Assembly (NCBI GenBank): GCA_964304625.1
Contig: OZ199838.1
Span: 14,384,001-14,448,000 of the forward strand
DNA: 64,000 nt
Source: Kudoa neothunni
Lineage: Eukaryota; Cnidaria
Direction of reading: 5' to 3'
The notes below the pieces were generated by a model. The model had not been told where the DNA came from. It searched no databases and was given only the letters and a program-made list of their open reading frames with translations. The translations under genes and the position numbers were made by a program. Positions within the stretch are counted from its first letter, which is position 1; each line of letters begins with the position of its first letter. Shown one piece after another: positions 1 through 13,406 of the stretch.

Positions 1-182
1 TTGTTGGTCCTTTCAGATATATATATATATATATATATATACTTTTTATTTCATCGTTTATATGGAGTTTAAATATAATAAGAATTAGATGCGATAAATT
101 AGCGAATAATAAATTAAATACGAGAATTTAGTCATTTTATTTGTTATATCTGGATTTGTAAACAACCCGTATAAAATTTTAG

Positions 183-2794
183 GTTCAATACAACCTACTT
201 GGAGTACAGGAAGCAAACAAAAAATACGCAAAAGTAGTTAGTTATTACAAAAACGCTCTAGATTCCCATCAATACCAAAATGTATGTTAATCAGTTGGCT
301 GCATTTGTCAATGATTTTACAGGAAGCCACTATTAAATCCATAATCGACCAAGTTGATTTGTTGCTGAGCACAAATATAACTAACGAACATTCTTCTAAA
401 ACCAATACTACAAATAAAATTGATCATTCGTTGTCGCTTTATAATATTGTTGGCTCTATGAGAAATTATGACAAAGTTATTATTTGCTTGTATAAATTTG
501 ATTTTGATTGCAAATGATTGTAGGAGATAAAATCTCAAATGCAGACATTTCTATTTGATCAACAATCCAATAAAATAAAACTACTGAAAAATTATTTGCA
601 AGAAAACTTTACGTTGCAAATCAAACATGGAGTTGATTTTTTGTTCCTTTTGGAAAGGATAGCTTTCAAATCTAATTTTCTGGCCGTTTCCTTATCAGAA
701 AAGGTATTTTTATTGTATAATATAAATTTTTATATAAGTTCTACAGCTCGGTCTCGATCATATTATCATCAATTTCCAATTTCTTCGTTTCGATGATCTT
801 AATAAATGCTTTTTTATTCTGGAGCTGGCCAAGCACCTCAATGATCTTTCAATTATTTTCACGCATTATTTCAAGTTTTTTTGTTTTTGACGTACTGAAA
901 ACTAATTTCCATTGATTTGTAGAAAATTGCTTATTTCAGATATGACTTTGCTAGTTAAAGCTCAATCTCAATTATCAATACTACTGCCGCATGAGGATAC
1001 GATTGATAGTTTGCTGAATTTGTTTTTGAAGGATTCGGTAAGTTTTTTCTTTGGTCCAAAAATTTTAATTTTTTTATAGTTGGATCAAACAATTGGTAAT
1101 GCTTCAGTCCAAAGACTCATCACACAGATTCAAGTTTTTCAGTGATCTTGTTATTTTTTATTACATCCAGATAACTTGTAGAAACTTATCCATCTACACA
1201 TCGAACATCCAGAGATAGATTCGCATGAAACTTTCATGTTGTATTTTAATGCGTTAAATTTGTTGCGGAATTTTATTCCAATTACCAAAAAAACCCTTGA
1301 TATGATCATGGATAAGGTGGTTGCTGACTTTTTTATTGATTTTTGTTACTTTAAAATTTAGATTCCCAGTGAAAGTGTTCAAAGTTTGCACTCAATGAAC
1401 AATGAAATTAACGATTTGTTCATGACAACTCTTTCTAAAGTTCTTTGAAATTTTTTTCTGCGGCACTGATAATATGAAATCGATTTTTAGATAAGGATGT
1501 GCATGAAAAGTGGTAACACCAACAACATCCGTCTAAACATCCCTAAAATGATATTGGATCAACTTATCAATTGTTATAACGACATCTCATCGTATTATGT
1601 GGAATATGCACACTTATTCTCCAAAATTCTATGTCTAATTGATATTGGTGGTACTTCATGTTAATTTTTGCGTAATTTAACCCACTGATTTCTTATGACC
1701 AATTTAGATACAGTAGAAGGTCTAATTTCTTCTTTCAACGACACGATTATACAGAATTATCAAGAAATTTCCTTTTTCGATTCACTTCAGTAGTACAATA
1801 GTCACAAAATAGTTTGTATATATCCATCTTTTCAGAGATGCCACTGTCAAAGCCTGTGAAGAGTTGAACACTATAAACGAGTATCTGGCTTCCGGTGAAT
1901 TGGATGCTTCTGATTCGCTATCTTCCAAAACCAGCTCAATCAACGCTTCTATTAATGAGGTTAGGAATGAATATAGACTAGTTGGAATATTTAAATATAA
2001 CATTTAAGTGCCCCCTGGTAGACGATATCAATCTGTACATGAAGAAATTGAAGTTTAAGACTCAACTCAACCTTGATGAAATGTCAGAATTGATTGAACA
2101 AAAAAACAAGGAGATTGAGCGTCTTCAGTTATCAAATAATAACCATGTAATGATATGATTATATGTTAGTACATATGATGTGAACAACCGATTGCACTGG
2201 AAGTTAAAATTGTATTCTAGCAAACTCATATCGATAATATGAATATTCAAGTTGAGTTGCTGCAGAAAAAATATTTCAATCTATCGGAAAAAGTCAATTA
2301 TTTTTAAAACAAACTTTTTTTAATTAATTTGTTGGTACAGCTCAAGTCTAACGAATTTAATACGTACAACCAAGAGCGAAATTTCAAAGATGATCCACTC
2401 TTGAATATTAGTTTCTATAATCATGACAATCAAGATTTAGAAAAGTTAGTCTATTCTTCTACGCATCAGAATTATCTTCGACTTCCCTATAGCGAAAAAG
2501 TATTTTATTAATGTGATTATTTGTGTGCAATTATAATTAGGTGAACTCTTGTACAATGTTCGCTACTGTCTTGGAACTTGGGGATGCAAATGTGAGTTTT
2601 TCATTTGCATCATTATTTATTATGCGGCGTATAATTTGATTTTTTAGGAAGACGAAAAATCCATTATCCATTTTTTAAATGTTTGTTTGTCACATACGTT
2701 CCTTTTTTATGATCCTCCTTTGGTTGTTGCTGATTTGCTCCCGCCTACGATTGTAAATAGCGACTCCTCCTGTTATAATTTAATTTTCTATTAG
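183..2794 (+). CDS. DCTN1: Dynactin subunit 1 (p150Glued), C-terminal part, 16 exons, 5' end outside the window
   Basis: Large subunit of dynactin, the cofactor that links cytoplasmic dynein to cargo and microtubules. I read exons 183-281, 323-475, 524-703, 747-874, 923-1037, 1080-1133, 1182-1316, 1362-1439, 1491-1650 (or -1647), 1708-1789, 1836-1959, 2009-2146, 2221-2292, 2341-2499, 2541-2591 and 2648-2794; all phases join without a stop. The product follows vertebrate p150Glued in order. HGVDFLFLLERIAF and HEDTIDSLLNLFLKDS match the conserved middle domain, where the family has a leucine-rich stretch and LDFLIELLHKDQLDE. A predicted coiled coil follows (QLNLDEMSELIEQKNKEIER, then VELLQKKY). 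The N-terminal CAP-Gly domain lies upstream of the window. Introns are 41-74 nt. A polyadenylation signal AATAAA sits at 2804-2809. The protein looks complete at its C terminus but shorter there than in vertebrates. Confidence 0.88.
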
Positions 2795-5714
2795 AAAACC
2801 TTAAATAAAATATGCAATAATCCGTCACTATTATTCACTTTATATAGTATTTTATATTTTTCTTAGTTATGTGTAGTATGTTATACTTTTTAGATGATAA
2901 CAAGAATTTCTGTGATTGGATTGATTACCTTATGCTTTCGTCAAATCTAATATATGTATTGTATTATAGATCACTTTTGAAATATATATTTTCTTTAGTT
3001 GCAGAAAAAATATCTTAAGGTTTATTCTACACGTGGCTTCCCGTTTGTCAACTTACTTTGAATGACTATTATTTTATATTATGCATTTAATTTTATAATC
3101 AAACAATGCTCTATACTAATAGAAGTCTGAAATTGATTTTGTTAACATTGAGTCTTTTTTTCATTTTATTTCGTTCCACAAATTTTTTATTCGTGTATCT
3201 GTCTTAAATATAATTTGAGTTTCTGGACACTAAAGTTTTATTTTTTTGTTTAAAAAAGGTAAATTATACAAAATGCGGCATTTATGAATATTAAAAATGT
3301 AGACAGTTTACATTAAGTAATAAAATTAAAATATTTTCAGGATATTTAATGCAAGACGTTTCGATTTAAGGATCTTTTTTCATGCGCTGTCACAAGGGAA
3401 AAAGTGTACGGCTAAACGCGCTTGGCACGTAATCGGATTTTGTTCAAGAAGAAAAGCATATCCGGTTCATATGTAATCAAAACTGAAATGAGTCCGGTAA
3501 ACAATGGTCATTCGATGAATATAATTGAAAATTAATTTGCGTGACTAATCTATTATTTTCTATTTATTAGTGTATAAAACAAAAATTATAAATAATTTCT
3601 ATACAAGTCAAAAAAGGATGAAATTAAGATAAAACATTAGGAAATATTCATTTTTAATGGAAAAAATACAAAAACATTAAAATGTATTAAAATAGGTTGA
3701 ATTCTTAAAGTTTCGTCATATTTTTTTTAGTGAACTATAAAGTGAGAAAGAATCAAAATTTAGATTTTAGATATATTCGTCGAATTATTTTAAATTTGTA
3801 TACTTTAAGTTAAAATCAACTTGTATTTGAAAATTATTTAAACTAAAACTATACATTTAAGATTGTTTCATATATTCATTTTCTACGTTGGATGTTTAAA
3901 TTTACAATTAAAACAAAAGTTAAACAAATGGCTCTAGTGCATGTACTCATATTTGATATTTTGAACTAAAATATAAATATCTAACTCATTTATAAGCTAT
4001 GATTTATGCATATCTTTACCTAATAATGAGATTCGACGCGACTTAATTATTTTACAAAAAAGAAAAAAAAAGTCAAAACGTTAATCAATTATCAGTTGTA
4101 TCTATTTTATTTTAAAAATTAAAATATGATTTTTGTCATTATCATGTAATTTTGGTGAAAAAGCTTTCCTGTCTAAAAATAAACCCATAGTTACAGAATA
4201 TGATCATGTGGGGATTACTAAGTCACAAAATATCGAATATATACGTGTCTAAAGTCACCTAATTAACAATTGGCAGAGGCTATTAGCACGGTAAATTTTA
4301 GTCCTAAATGGTATGTACGCCTGTGCAATGGAAATTTTTAATCTCAGATACATTTACTTGCAAGCTAGTTACAGATTTTATTTTTAGGAATTTGTTATAT
4401 TTAATTATCTCTAGCCATCAGAAGAAAAGCCGTGAGCAATGATTAATTAAAAATCGTCGAAATTAGACAAGAAGTTTACCTATTTAGGAACCGTACGAAG
4501 CAACGAAAGAGAACTCCCTCAGTTTTTTGCTCAGTTAAAAAGGTTTCTCTATAAAACATTTGTTTTACGAAACGATTACTCTGCATGTTAGCTACGAGAT
4601 AAATCTATCAACTGACACATCAAATACAATAATGTAGAATAATTCATCGAAGAACAAACTAGAAATGATTTTGAGTTAAATTTAACCAAAATGGGGTATA
4701 GGTACCCTTAGTCGAATGCTAACTTCTGTTTCTGTGCGTAAATACAACTGATGATGACCAACAATTATTCTATACAATGCGGTTTATTTTACTATGGCTA
4801 ACGTATTTTAACTATTCTAAAATATTTAGTTGCGAAGACAAAGTTTGTCATTGTTTCTTGAAAGAAGTTTATGAAGCATTTTACAAGTAGCTAGATGAGA
4901 TTGAGAGAAATCTGAAGAACCACAAAATTTTCAAAAGCAAACGCTTCTGAAAAGAATGATAAGAAATTTTTTGTATTTCTACCCAAAAGAAAGGAATAAA
5001 AAACATTGTTCCGTTGATCAATTTTCCAGAATTTTTATGATCAATTCCACGCAGAAAATAAATTTCACAGCTGTAAAAAATACGTCTCGTACTTTTTGTT
5101 CACATATATATATATATATATATATATATGTATTATGCCTTATTTACTTCAACAAAAATCTGTTATTCTACGCTTTTGTCTCATTGGTAGGTAATAGCTG
5201 AATATCATCAAAACCCTGCCTAAATCTCCAAAAAAATATTATCAAATGGTTTAATTATAAAATTTGATTCTACTTTACTCCTTATTCTGTAAATTAAAAT
5301 GAATTATATTTAAGGAGAAAGCATAAAATTATTTTGATAATAAATTCATCATATCAAGATCTGGGATTTATTAGATTCCGAAAGTTCCTACGATAGAAAA
5401 TTTTTGTCTTACATCTGGATTTTAATCCATTCTAAATATAAATTTCTAAAAATATAGGGGTCAGAAAACTTTATGAATATGTGACAGCTCACAAAGTCAT
5501 TATATGGTCATCTTCCATTCGAATACCAATAGAACCCAAGACCTTTAATCTTTTCTAGATGGTTTATTGCGACATTACAAAGTTAAGAATATTTTTAGTT
5601 AAATAAAAATTATACACCTTGGTTAAAGTATTCGAATAATAAAACTTTATTAAAAAAACTAAAAAAATTCATCAAATCTTGTGATTTTTCGTAGTGAAAT
5701 CAAACCTAGTCGGT
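2795..5714. other. Intergenic, no gene seen
   Basis: AT-rich spacer between the dynactin 3' end and surface gene A. It holds an (AT)n microsatellite at about 5104-5128 and short open frames without splice support or recognisable similarity. The last 70 bases before 5715 are the 3' UTR of gene A, with AATAAA on the minus strand at 5646-5651. Confidence 0.7.
5104..5128. repeat. (AT)n microsatellite
   Basis: Uninterrupted alternating TA/AT of about 25 bases. A similar tract is present at 17-40 at the left edge of the window and shorter ones near 34080 and 39700. Confidence 0.9.
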
Positions 5715-8700
5715 TTACTTTTTTATCACAACGGACCCGACAATTACAATGAGAACAACTGCTCCCACAACTGCTGCTACAATAATTCTAAACAACAATT
5801 AAACAATGTAATAATGAAAAAGGTTACATCATCTGATTACTATACCTATATTAAAGTTAATAAATGAATGAATTGGTGATTTTTATATAGTACTTTGCAC
5901 TATTCCTTTCGCCTAAGGAAAAAATCATTAAATTTATTGAATTCAATATTTTTATTATTACCTTGATTAATTTCTGCAACTCCAAAATATTCGTCATCAT
6001 ACTCAAGATAAACGGTCAGATGATAGTTATTGTTTTCTGGCACGCCTGTAATGTCGAAACTTTTACAACTTGGAAATGTTTCGCACTCTGGAGTTGTGCT
6101 CATGCATGATTTTTCCATTAAATTTGATTTTGCACTAGAATTACGTAATTCCCACTTACATTTGGAATCACTAGTTATTTTGGTGGAATGTGCAGTCTCG
6201 ACAGTCAAGGTAGTTCCGTCACGCGTTATAGAAACATCCAACACTTTTTGAACATCTGTGGGGTTACTTCTTATTCTATCTAATGTTACAATTTATTTAT
6301 TCATATTAGTACATTAATGGTAAAAGTTAAATTGCTCTTACTTGAAGGTATTTCAATGGTGACTTCAGATGATTTTCCTAGTGCGGTTACTATAACTTTG
6401 TATGGGTATCTTGGGCGATAACCGGCATTGAATACTATAGAACCACAAAAAGACATTTGTAAACATCCACTAGTATTAGTGTTTGTGTTTGTAGCAGTTG
6501 TTGGCGTATCGTTAGTTATTCCACCTGTCCTGGCTACTTTTGATGCCCTCAGTTTCGCTTCATCTGTTTTGCTTTGAGCGGGTTGTGGATTTGGTTTTGC
6601 AACATTGTTAGATGTATCGGATACTGAAGAAGCTTCAGGAAGTTGTGGCGAAGATGTTTCTTCAGACGGTGCAGGTGCTGATGTAGATTGAGGATCTGAC
6701 GTTGATGGCGTTGAAGGAGGAGTAGGACACATTAAAACACTTTCAAATTTATCTTTCAATTTAATTTGAATGTCATATTGGCACATTGCTGGAGTGTTTG
6801 TTGACAGCTCTGCATTTACCTCGAATCCTTCCAAATTAAATTTATAAGTAACATTTAACGTTGCCAATTCTAAGAAAATAATAAATGTAATATTTTAATT
6901 TTAAAAATGTACCCATTTGAATTGCACTGTATATATGTTCCGCATATTCTTTGTGAGCAACTACTTTAACATCATATTGCACTCCAGGCTCCAAATCAAC
7001 TATTTTTTTGGTATCTCTACACCATCCTCTACAGGGGTTACTATCATCACATTCGGGGGGATAGAAATAATCCTTTCCAGCCAAGCTGATATAGTATTCA
7101 CATGTTGGTTCTTTTGATTTGTCAGATCCTATCGTACCTGCTACAGCTTTCACAGTTATATCTGATGTTGTTGCTGTTGGAACGGTATTATCATAATTTA
7201 CATCATCTTTTTTAGCTTAAAGGTCATTAAAACATTATTTTTGTGTGAATATATTTACTTGTTCGAATAAATATTTTCTCTTTATACTCAATAGGATCAT
7301 TTATTCCCAATGAAGCCACTTCAATAATGTAAGGTTTTCCCGCACTAAGACCACTGATAACCAGTTTAGTCTCCGCTTTTGTGCACTTTACTCCGCTACC
7401 ACCTGAATTACTATCAGAAGGGCATGTAAGGGAAATAGCACCAGTGGTGGGTTTAGGTTTATCGGCGATGTTATAAGTAAGAGTAGGGCTTTCACCCGTT
7501 CCAACTTTAAAGAATGATGAATCAAACGTGACTCCAGTATTTGTAACCGCCGATAATAATCCGACACCCGTTTCGGTTATAGCTAATAATATTTAAATTC
7601 GATTAACACAATAAATAATTAATTAATACCGTATTTATTTTGACTAAACCCATCATAAATATTTCCATCCTTTTTCGCTAAATCATGATGCCTAGTTTGT
7701 ATCAAAATATTGTAAACTGATTTGGCTGATGAAACAGTCAAAACAACATTTTTGCAAGGAGCATAACATTCCCCATCTTTATTTCCACAATTTGATTCAA
7801 ACGCGGCGTCTTTTGCAGTAGCGGCTGCATCTTTAACTCGGAAAATGCAGATCTCGTGAGAGGGTGAATTAGTAAACTTTATAGTTATCTGTTTATCATC
7901 GTCGGACATTTTTGTTAAGTAAAATTGTGGTTGGTAAATATCCATCGTTTTTTTCATATATTCGTTAGGCATGTTATAAAAAAAACTTGGGTAATGAGTA
8001 CATCTGACCTCATAATGAGGAATTAGAAGGTCAAATTCGACAGTATTTGCGTCAGTAGTTTCTGTATCGCAATCATTCGCTTGCGTACCTGTTTGATAGT
8101 TCATATTTTTGTAGTAAATTGAGCAGGCTACTGGAGGGCATGTTTTCGTAGCTAGCTTTAGTTTACCCGAAGTACTGTCCGTTGAAATAGAGAATTGAGG
8201 GTTTACTAGCAACGCTACAAAATCATCCTAAAAAATTGATTTTATATATAAAAGTTACGTGTAGCCAAACCAAACACTTTTCCTCCATTATTTTGTACCT
8301 CGGTATTGACTTCACCTGCACTCGCTCCAACAAATACGTAAATGTAATTAGTTCTTGGAGAGAGTTTCTCATATTCTAGTTTTATATCCTGGCCAGAACA
8401 TGCTCGGACACATTTTCCACTAGAATTATCTGTCTCAGTGTTGGGGCAATTTTTGATTTCATCGAATCCAAGGTTAGAGTTAGTTAGTTTTGATTTCCTA
8501 ATGCGGCAATACTTTTCAGTAGGAGTGTAGTTACTCCCTCCTAGAATAAGCTGAACTTTGAATTCATTTGTGTTAGTTCCTTTAATAATTTGATAAGTGA
8601 CTGTTTCAGTTGGTATAGTAGTGGTTGACGTAGGAGAGACTGATTGAGGTGAGATTGGTGTACTAGGGGATTGTGAAGATGGATTTAATGTAGAGGAATT

Positions 8701-8836
8701 AGGTGGGGATGATATTGTTTCAGATGGAGTATCAAAACATGCTTTGTTAATGAGGACTACAAATTATAAACAAACAAATTATCATAAAGTTTTTAATGTT
8801 ACTTGATATGAAAAAAATTCTAGATATAAATAACAT
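5715..8836 (-). CDS. Surface protein A: signal peptide, seven cysteine-bearing FN3-like modules, C-terminal membrane anchor (9 exons, 893 aa)
   Basis: Exons on the minus strand: 8803-8836, 8259-8756, 7630-8214, 7259-7582, 6913-7215, 6342-6869, 5962-6279, 5894-5912 and 5715-5787. The total is 2682 nt without a stop. The start encodes a signal peptide (MLFISRIFFISILINKACFD). The ectodomain has seven modules of about 100 residues, each with about four cysteines and an FN3-like strand such as LEPGVQYDVKV near its end; exon 3 carries two. Ser/Thr/Pro-rich, probably O-glycosylated segments follow the signal peptide and interrupt the exon-6 module. The last exon encodes a hydrophobic helix (VAAVVGAVVLIVIVGSVV) and a two-lysine tail, so this is a type I membrane protein. 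All introns are phase 1 except the last, which is phase 2; exon 8 is a 19-nt microexon. It is the paralogue of the gene at 35213-38332. No named family recognised; function unknown. Confidence 0.87.
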
Positions 8837-8950
8837 TATATAATTATATAACTGATTATAAACAAAACTATAGACGTATAAAATAAATACTGTATAATAG
8901 GATTATCGAGAAAGTCAATCATTAAATGCATTCATATTATTGATGAATTC
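8837..8950 (-). promoter_or_regulatory. Conserved upstream block of surface gene A
   Basis: Read on the minus strand, this 114-base segment matches 35099-35212 upstream of the paralogous gene B. Shared words include a CATCAATAATATGAATGCAT block, CGATAATCC, CTATACAG, GTACGTCTA and AGTTTTG just before the start codon. Probably it contains the core promoter and 5' UTR; which part is transcribed cannot be told from sequence. Confidence 0.55.
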
Positions 8951-9167
8951 AACGTTAATATTTTTTAAAAATAAAACTTTTATTAATAACAATGTATTTA
9001 ACGAATTGAATAATCGACATATAGTTGATAAAGATGAAAAATATGATAATGTTTTTTATTGCGACTTCGAAATATTAAATTATATTTTCTACGTATTCAT
9101 AATCAAACCAATAAACGCAGGTGGTTCTTAGAAGATTGATTGAATCTTGCTTTACACGATTGAATAT

Positions 9168-10567
9168 ATAGGATTTCCGGAACAATATGAGATATTTTGC
9201 AATCAACGTGAGACTTTTTGCAATAAATGCGAGATTTTTTAGATAAGGTTGTCTAATAGTTAGATTTGCCGACGTCAGATGAGATTAATTGAAAATTTTG
9301 GAGGTGACGAGATTTTAAATAATATTTTCATTATTAATATTGTAAAATAAATTCATATAAACTTCATATTATTAAAAAGCTATTCATTATATTCTATAGA
9401 TTCATAATTTCAATATTAAGTTAAATTCTGAAAAAGGTCAAAAGACTATAAAGTCAGTAAATACTGATTATGGAAATGGAGAAAAAATAATAGAAGCAAC
9501 TTCGGAAAACCATATTTCTGAGATGCTTTCGTTATGTTACAATGAAACATGCGTTGTAAAGATTTAGAAGCTCGGAGATGATATAAAATAAAACTTATTT
9601 AATGATCAAAAATTGGACGTTTTATCTTGGATTGATTGTAATTTTCTGTTGAAAATGAACAATATCACCAGAGCAATAGATATAAACTTTGGACTTTAGG
9701 CCAGCATAAGTGCATTTTATAGGATTTTATGGAACTTACATTACACAATTAAATCTACTGTTCCCATTCCTTAGAGAGAAGAAATTGTGAATACTCCAAT
9801 AAAATGAGATTCAATTATGCCAAAGATTAGGAAATTTGAGCAGGGAAAAAGATAAAAAGTTGATATTTATAATGATGGCTAAGTTCTCGGGCATGGCAAA
9901 ATCAAAAAAGAGAGAGTTCAGCTAGTGCTGTTTCGCCATATATTTGCTGAATTTAACCGGAGTATCAATATTCAGATTGAGTCTGTCGTGTATAAATATG
10001 GAACGTTTTATTTTAAAATTCTTGATAAGGTGACCAATGTTGAAGACAACAAAAAATGTAAAATTCAAATAAAGCGTATCTGCATATCCTAAAAGATTAA
10101 CTAAACGATTTTTATGTTAACATCATGCGTACGCATCACTTCAAAGTATTTGCAACACAATTGATTTATTTTACTTTAAATTAAATTACCTGTAGTCATA
10201 TTCTCTTTTTAAAACTCGTTTGAAAAAAATTATCTCTATAGGGCAGAAACCAAAAATGAGAGAGAGCCCTAAAATGAATATCATTTAAACTTCAGGAGAT
10301 TAATGGCTCCCATTGCGGCAAATTCTACTAGATGTCAAAAACACATAAAAAAAGGGGAAAATAATTAATCAATAAATTATTTCGCTATTACTAAAATTAG
10401 TTTTTGTTATGTTTAAAATTTTTCTCGGACGCAGAATTTAAGTCTATATTTATTTTTGACAGAAATTTAAATAAAAAATTCTTATTAACTTAAGGGAATT
10501 TAATAATTATTACAAAAAAATATTACACCCGATTGCAAAAAATCTCATATTGATCGGCAACCCCTAT
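9168..10567. mobile_element. 1.4-kb element with ~37-bp terminal inverted repeats, family unknown
   Basis: The left end (9168-9204) and the reverse complement of the right end (10531-10567) are alike over about 37 bases, sharing the core CAATATGAGAT.TTTTGCAATC. Three imperfect tandem copies of a ~22-base unit built on GAGA.TTTTTGCAAT lie just inside the left end (9187-9245). The interior has many stops in all frames and no transposase that I recognise. No clear target-site duplication was seen. It is most likely an old DNA transposon or a non-autonomous derivative. Confidence 0.55.
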
Positions 10568-12161
10568 AATAAAACAAAAGAAGATGGCTTAAATTTGCGA
10601 GGTTATAAAATATTTCTAGTTATCCAATAAAAAAAATGTTGATTAATTAAATCCGTTTGTTCAAAAAATTTTATTTATAACTTAAAAAATTATATTAAAT
10701 AAACCTTTGTCTAATATTTCACCTATAGATATTTTAATTTCGAGTAAAATGTTTAAATGCAACTTTTTGACATATTTCATCATGGGCAACCGGCCATAAA
10801 TTAATGTCAACAATAATCGTGACTTCAAATACATCCTTTCATGGTTATTATACAATATCATTTATTATGATAAGAATAGAACCTATTTTTCTCTTTTTAC
10901 AATGAAACATGGGGTATTGTATTTTAAACAAACGAATGTTGTCTTCCTTTTACATAATCGGCATTTGCTTTCTATGACTATCGTTTTAGGATAATAACCG
11001 ACATTGTCAAATATAATTGATTCAGACTAGTTATTTATTCTATGCTGAATAGAGTAACTAACAGATTCTGTGTTCATTGATGTGACATAGGAAGGACGAC
11101 GACTCTTTGTTGCTAGAGTCGATCTTTTGTAATGGATTAAATTTTCTCATATGCGATGTGTAAAAGACAACAGATCCATTAATTGTTCATTCAGAATTTT
11201 TATAAATTCAGAATTTTGGCGATATAACAACCAAGCTATAGTTATGGACGGTATGCAATCCTCATAAGAATATCTTCATGTATAATTTACGGCACTTGTG
11301 GTTTAGTTAATGCTAATTCGAATACCCAGCTTTTCCTAGTAATGTGACGAAATTTTTAACTTTTAGTTGTCTTTTTGAATAGAGAAATTTTAAGCTAAGC
11401 TAAATTAAATTAATAAGTTAAAACGCTCTAAATTTTATTTCTCCATTTTCATTCATTTATTTTAAAATTAATCATTATTTTGACAATATAATAATTTAGA
11501 TAAACCAAAATATGCATGCATTTTCCACTAAATGTAAATAGAAGTATTAAGAGAGAAAAAACATGAGTATTTTTAAATTATTTTATAAGCTACTTAAAAA
11601 AATTAAGTCTGATTTTGTGAGTTAATAATTAACTATTAAAATTTATATATTAAAACCATTAAATAACTTAAAATATGATTTTCTTTTCACTCCAAAATTT
11701 TGCGATAAAAATAAAATCTCGTAGTTATAAAATTAATTGTTAGTCTAAAAATGTTAAAAGGAAAAAAAAACAAAAGATAAAAGATGTTCCAAAAATAAAA
11801 CTATTAGTTGTCATTCCTATCTTATTGTCATATCTTAAAGCTCAGTAGAGAAAACCCTCAGTCAGCAGTATAGAGAGAACAATCGAGCCTTAATCCTTAC
11901 TCACAGTAAGTTGACTATTTTTAAATTTGGGTTACACGACACAAAGTATAGATTGCGTGACACATAATATACATTACATGACAACAACACAATTGTAATA
12001 GAAGTTACGTAAGTTAATTATAATCACGTTCCTTAAAATTGAACCATAAAACTTTTGTTGAATGATTAGATAATAGGAGGAACAATAATACACCCATATT
12101 TATTAAGCAATCGTGCTATTTTAGCATTGAAGACATCACGCACGTGCTATTGATTGATACA
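10568..12161. other. Intergenic, no gene seen
   Basis: AT-rich sequence without spliced or long open frames. The part just upstream of 12162 may contain the 5' flank of the broken deacylase copy. Confidence 0.6.
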
Positions 12162-12615
12162 ATGGTCAAATTGGTGGTACAGCGCTGTGCTAAGTGCGTG
12201 TGTCAAAGTTGACGACAATATAGTATCTGCTATCAAGCAAGGCCTACTTGTCTATGTTGGTATAAGCACTAAGGACACTTTAATGGAAGTAGAAAGAGCA
12301 TGCAAAAAACTTCTATCACTGAGAATATTCGAGGAAAATGCGAAAAGATGGTCAAACAGCGTGGTTGAACAGAACTTTGATATAATGTGTGTGAGTCCAA
12401 TTTACACTTTATGCTACGGTTAAGTCAAACAAACCTGATTTTCATAAATCTATGGCTGACCTGAAGCTCAAAAACTATACAACCATTTCGTAGACTGTTT
12501 GCGCAGTAACTACAACCCAGATAAAGTTAGGGATGGTGCTTTTGGTAAATGCATGCACGTGGAATCGATTAATGATGGGCCTGTAAATATACTACTGGAT
12601 ATTGATAAAAACTGA
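12162..12615 (+). pseudogene. DTD1: D-aminoacyl-tRNA deacylase (DTD1) copy, intronless, frameshifted
   Basis: DTD hydrolyses D-amino acids wrongly attached to tRNA and is usually about 150 residues. The family order is clear in pieces: MVKLVVQRC at the start, VDDNIVSAIKQGLLVYVGIS, KKLLSLRIFEENAKRWSNSV, the SQFTL active-site region, NKPDFHKSMADLKAQK, VRDGAFG, and the NDGPV motif before the stop at 12613-12615. Three single-base frame changes separate these pieces: near 12190-12196 (+1), near 12393 (+1, before the SQFT motif) and near 12465 (-1). No intron could explain them. Every other host gene here has short introns, so an intronless broken copy suggests a retrocopy. Assembly errors are the alternative. 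Confidence 0.75.
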
Positions 12616-13406
12616 CCTTACAGCAACAAAACGAAACACTGTAAAAAACTATGATATACTATACAATAAATAATTCATCGACACAGTGTAAATTGTATCA
12701 TGAACTGGTAACAACAATTTTTCATCATCGTTATTAATTTGATTTTGTTTGAATTGAAGTTTTTCGCTACGAAACGAATAGATATTATTTTTGGGCACGC
12801 GCGGACACGATTTTATTATAATGGGATTTTCTCGAGTTTACCGAAGATATTTCCAATTGAAAATAGGTGCTATTTATCATTGTGTACGGGGTGAAATTTT
12901 TCATAAAATAATTTCAACAATTCCAAGGCAACAGGGTCCATTTTGAGAAATGCTTGTGACACAATCTTATCCCAGAATTTAATCTGCACTCTCCTAAATT
13001 AAAATTAGGTTGATCACGTGGGTTGTCAATAGTTATCAAAAAACATACATGAGTCCACAAGGAGAAAATTTACAAATATTTTTGAGTATTCGCAGTACGG
13101 TCTCACGAATAGAACATATCACGTTAGGGCAATCAACTATTGAATCCTAAATAAAAACATGAGTATTAATCATTATAGTTATTTATTGGTTCGTAAAAAT
13201 AAATTTCCATGGTGTAGTTATGGTAAGAATTGATTCTATTATTGCCCTTATTGTAAAATTTTGTATCGTTAATAAGTAATTAAAAAAAATAATGAAAAAT
13301 AACTGAAAACAAAAGCTGTAGTGATTAAAAATGGCAATTTGCACAAGCGTAGAAGATATTGAAGATTAAATTTTTACGAACCAATAACAACAGCCTTAGT
13401 ATATAA
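12616..13406. other. Intergenic, no gene seen
   Basis: AT-rich spacer after the deacylase copy; nothing recognisable. Confidence 0.6.

Noticed and set aside
8940-9131. A 63-residue open frame on the plus strand
   Set aside because: AT-rich, Asn/Phe/Ile composition, no similarity and no splice signals; it overlaps the conserved upstream block of gene A.
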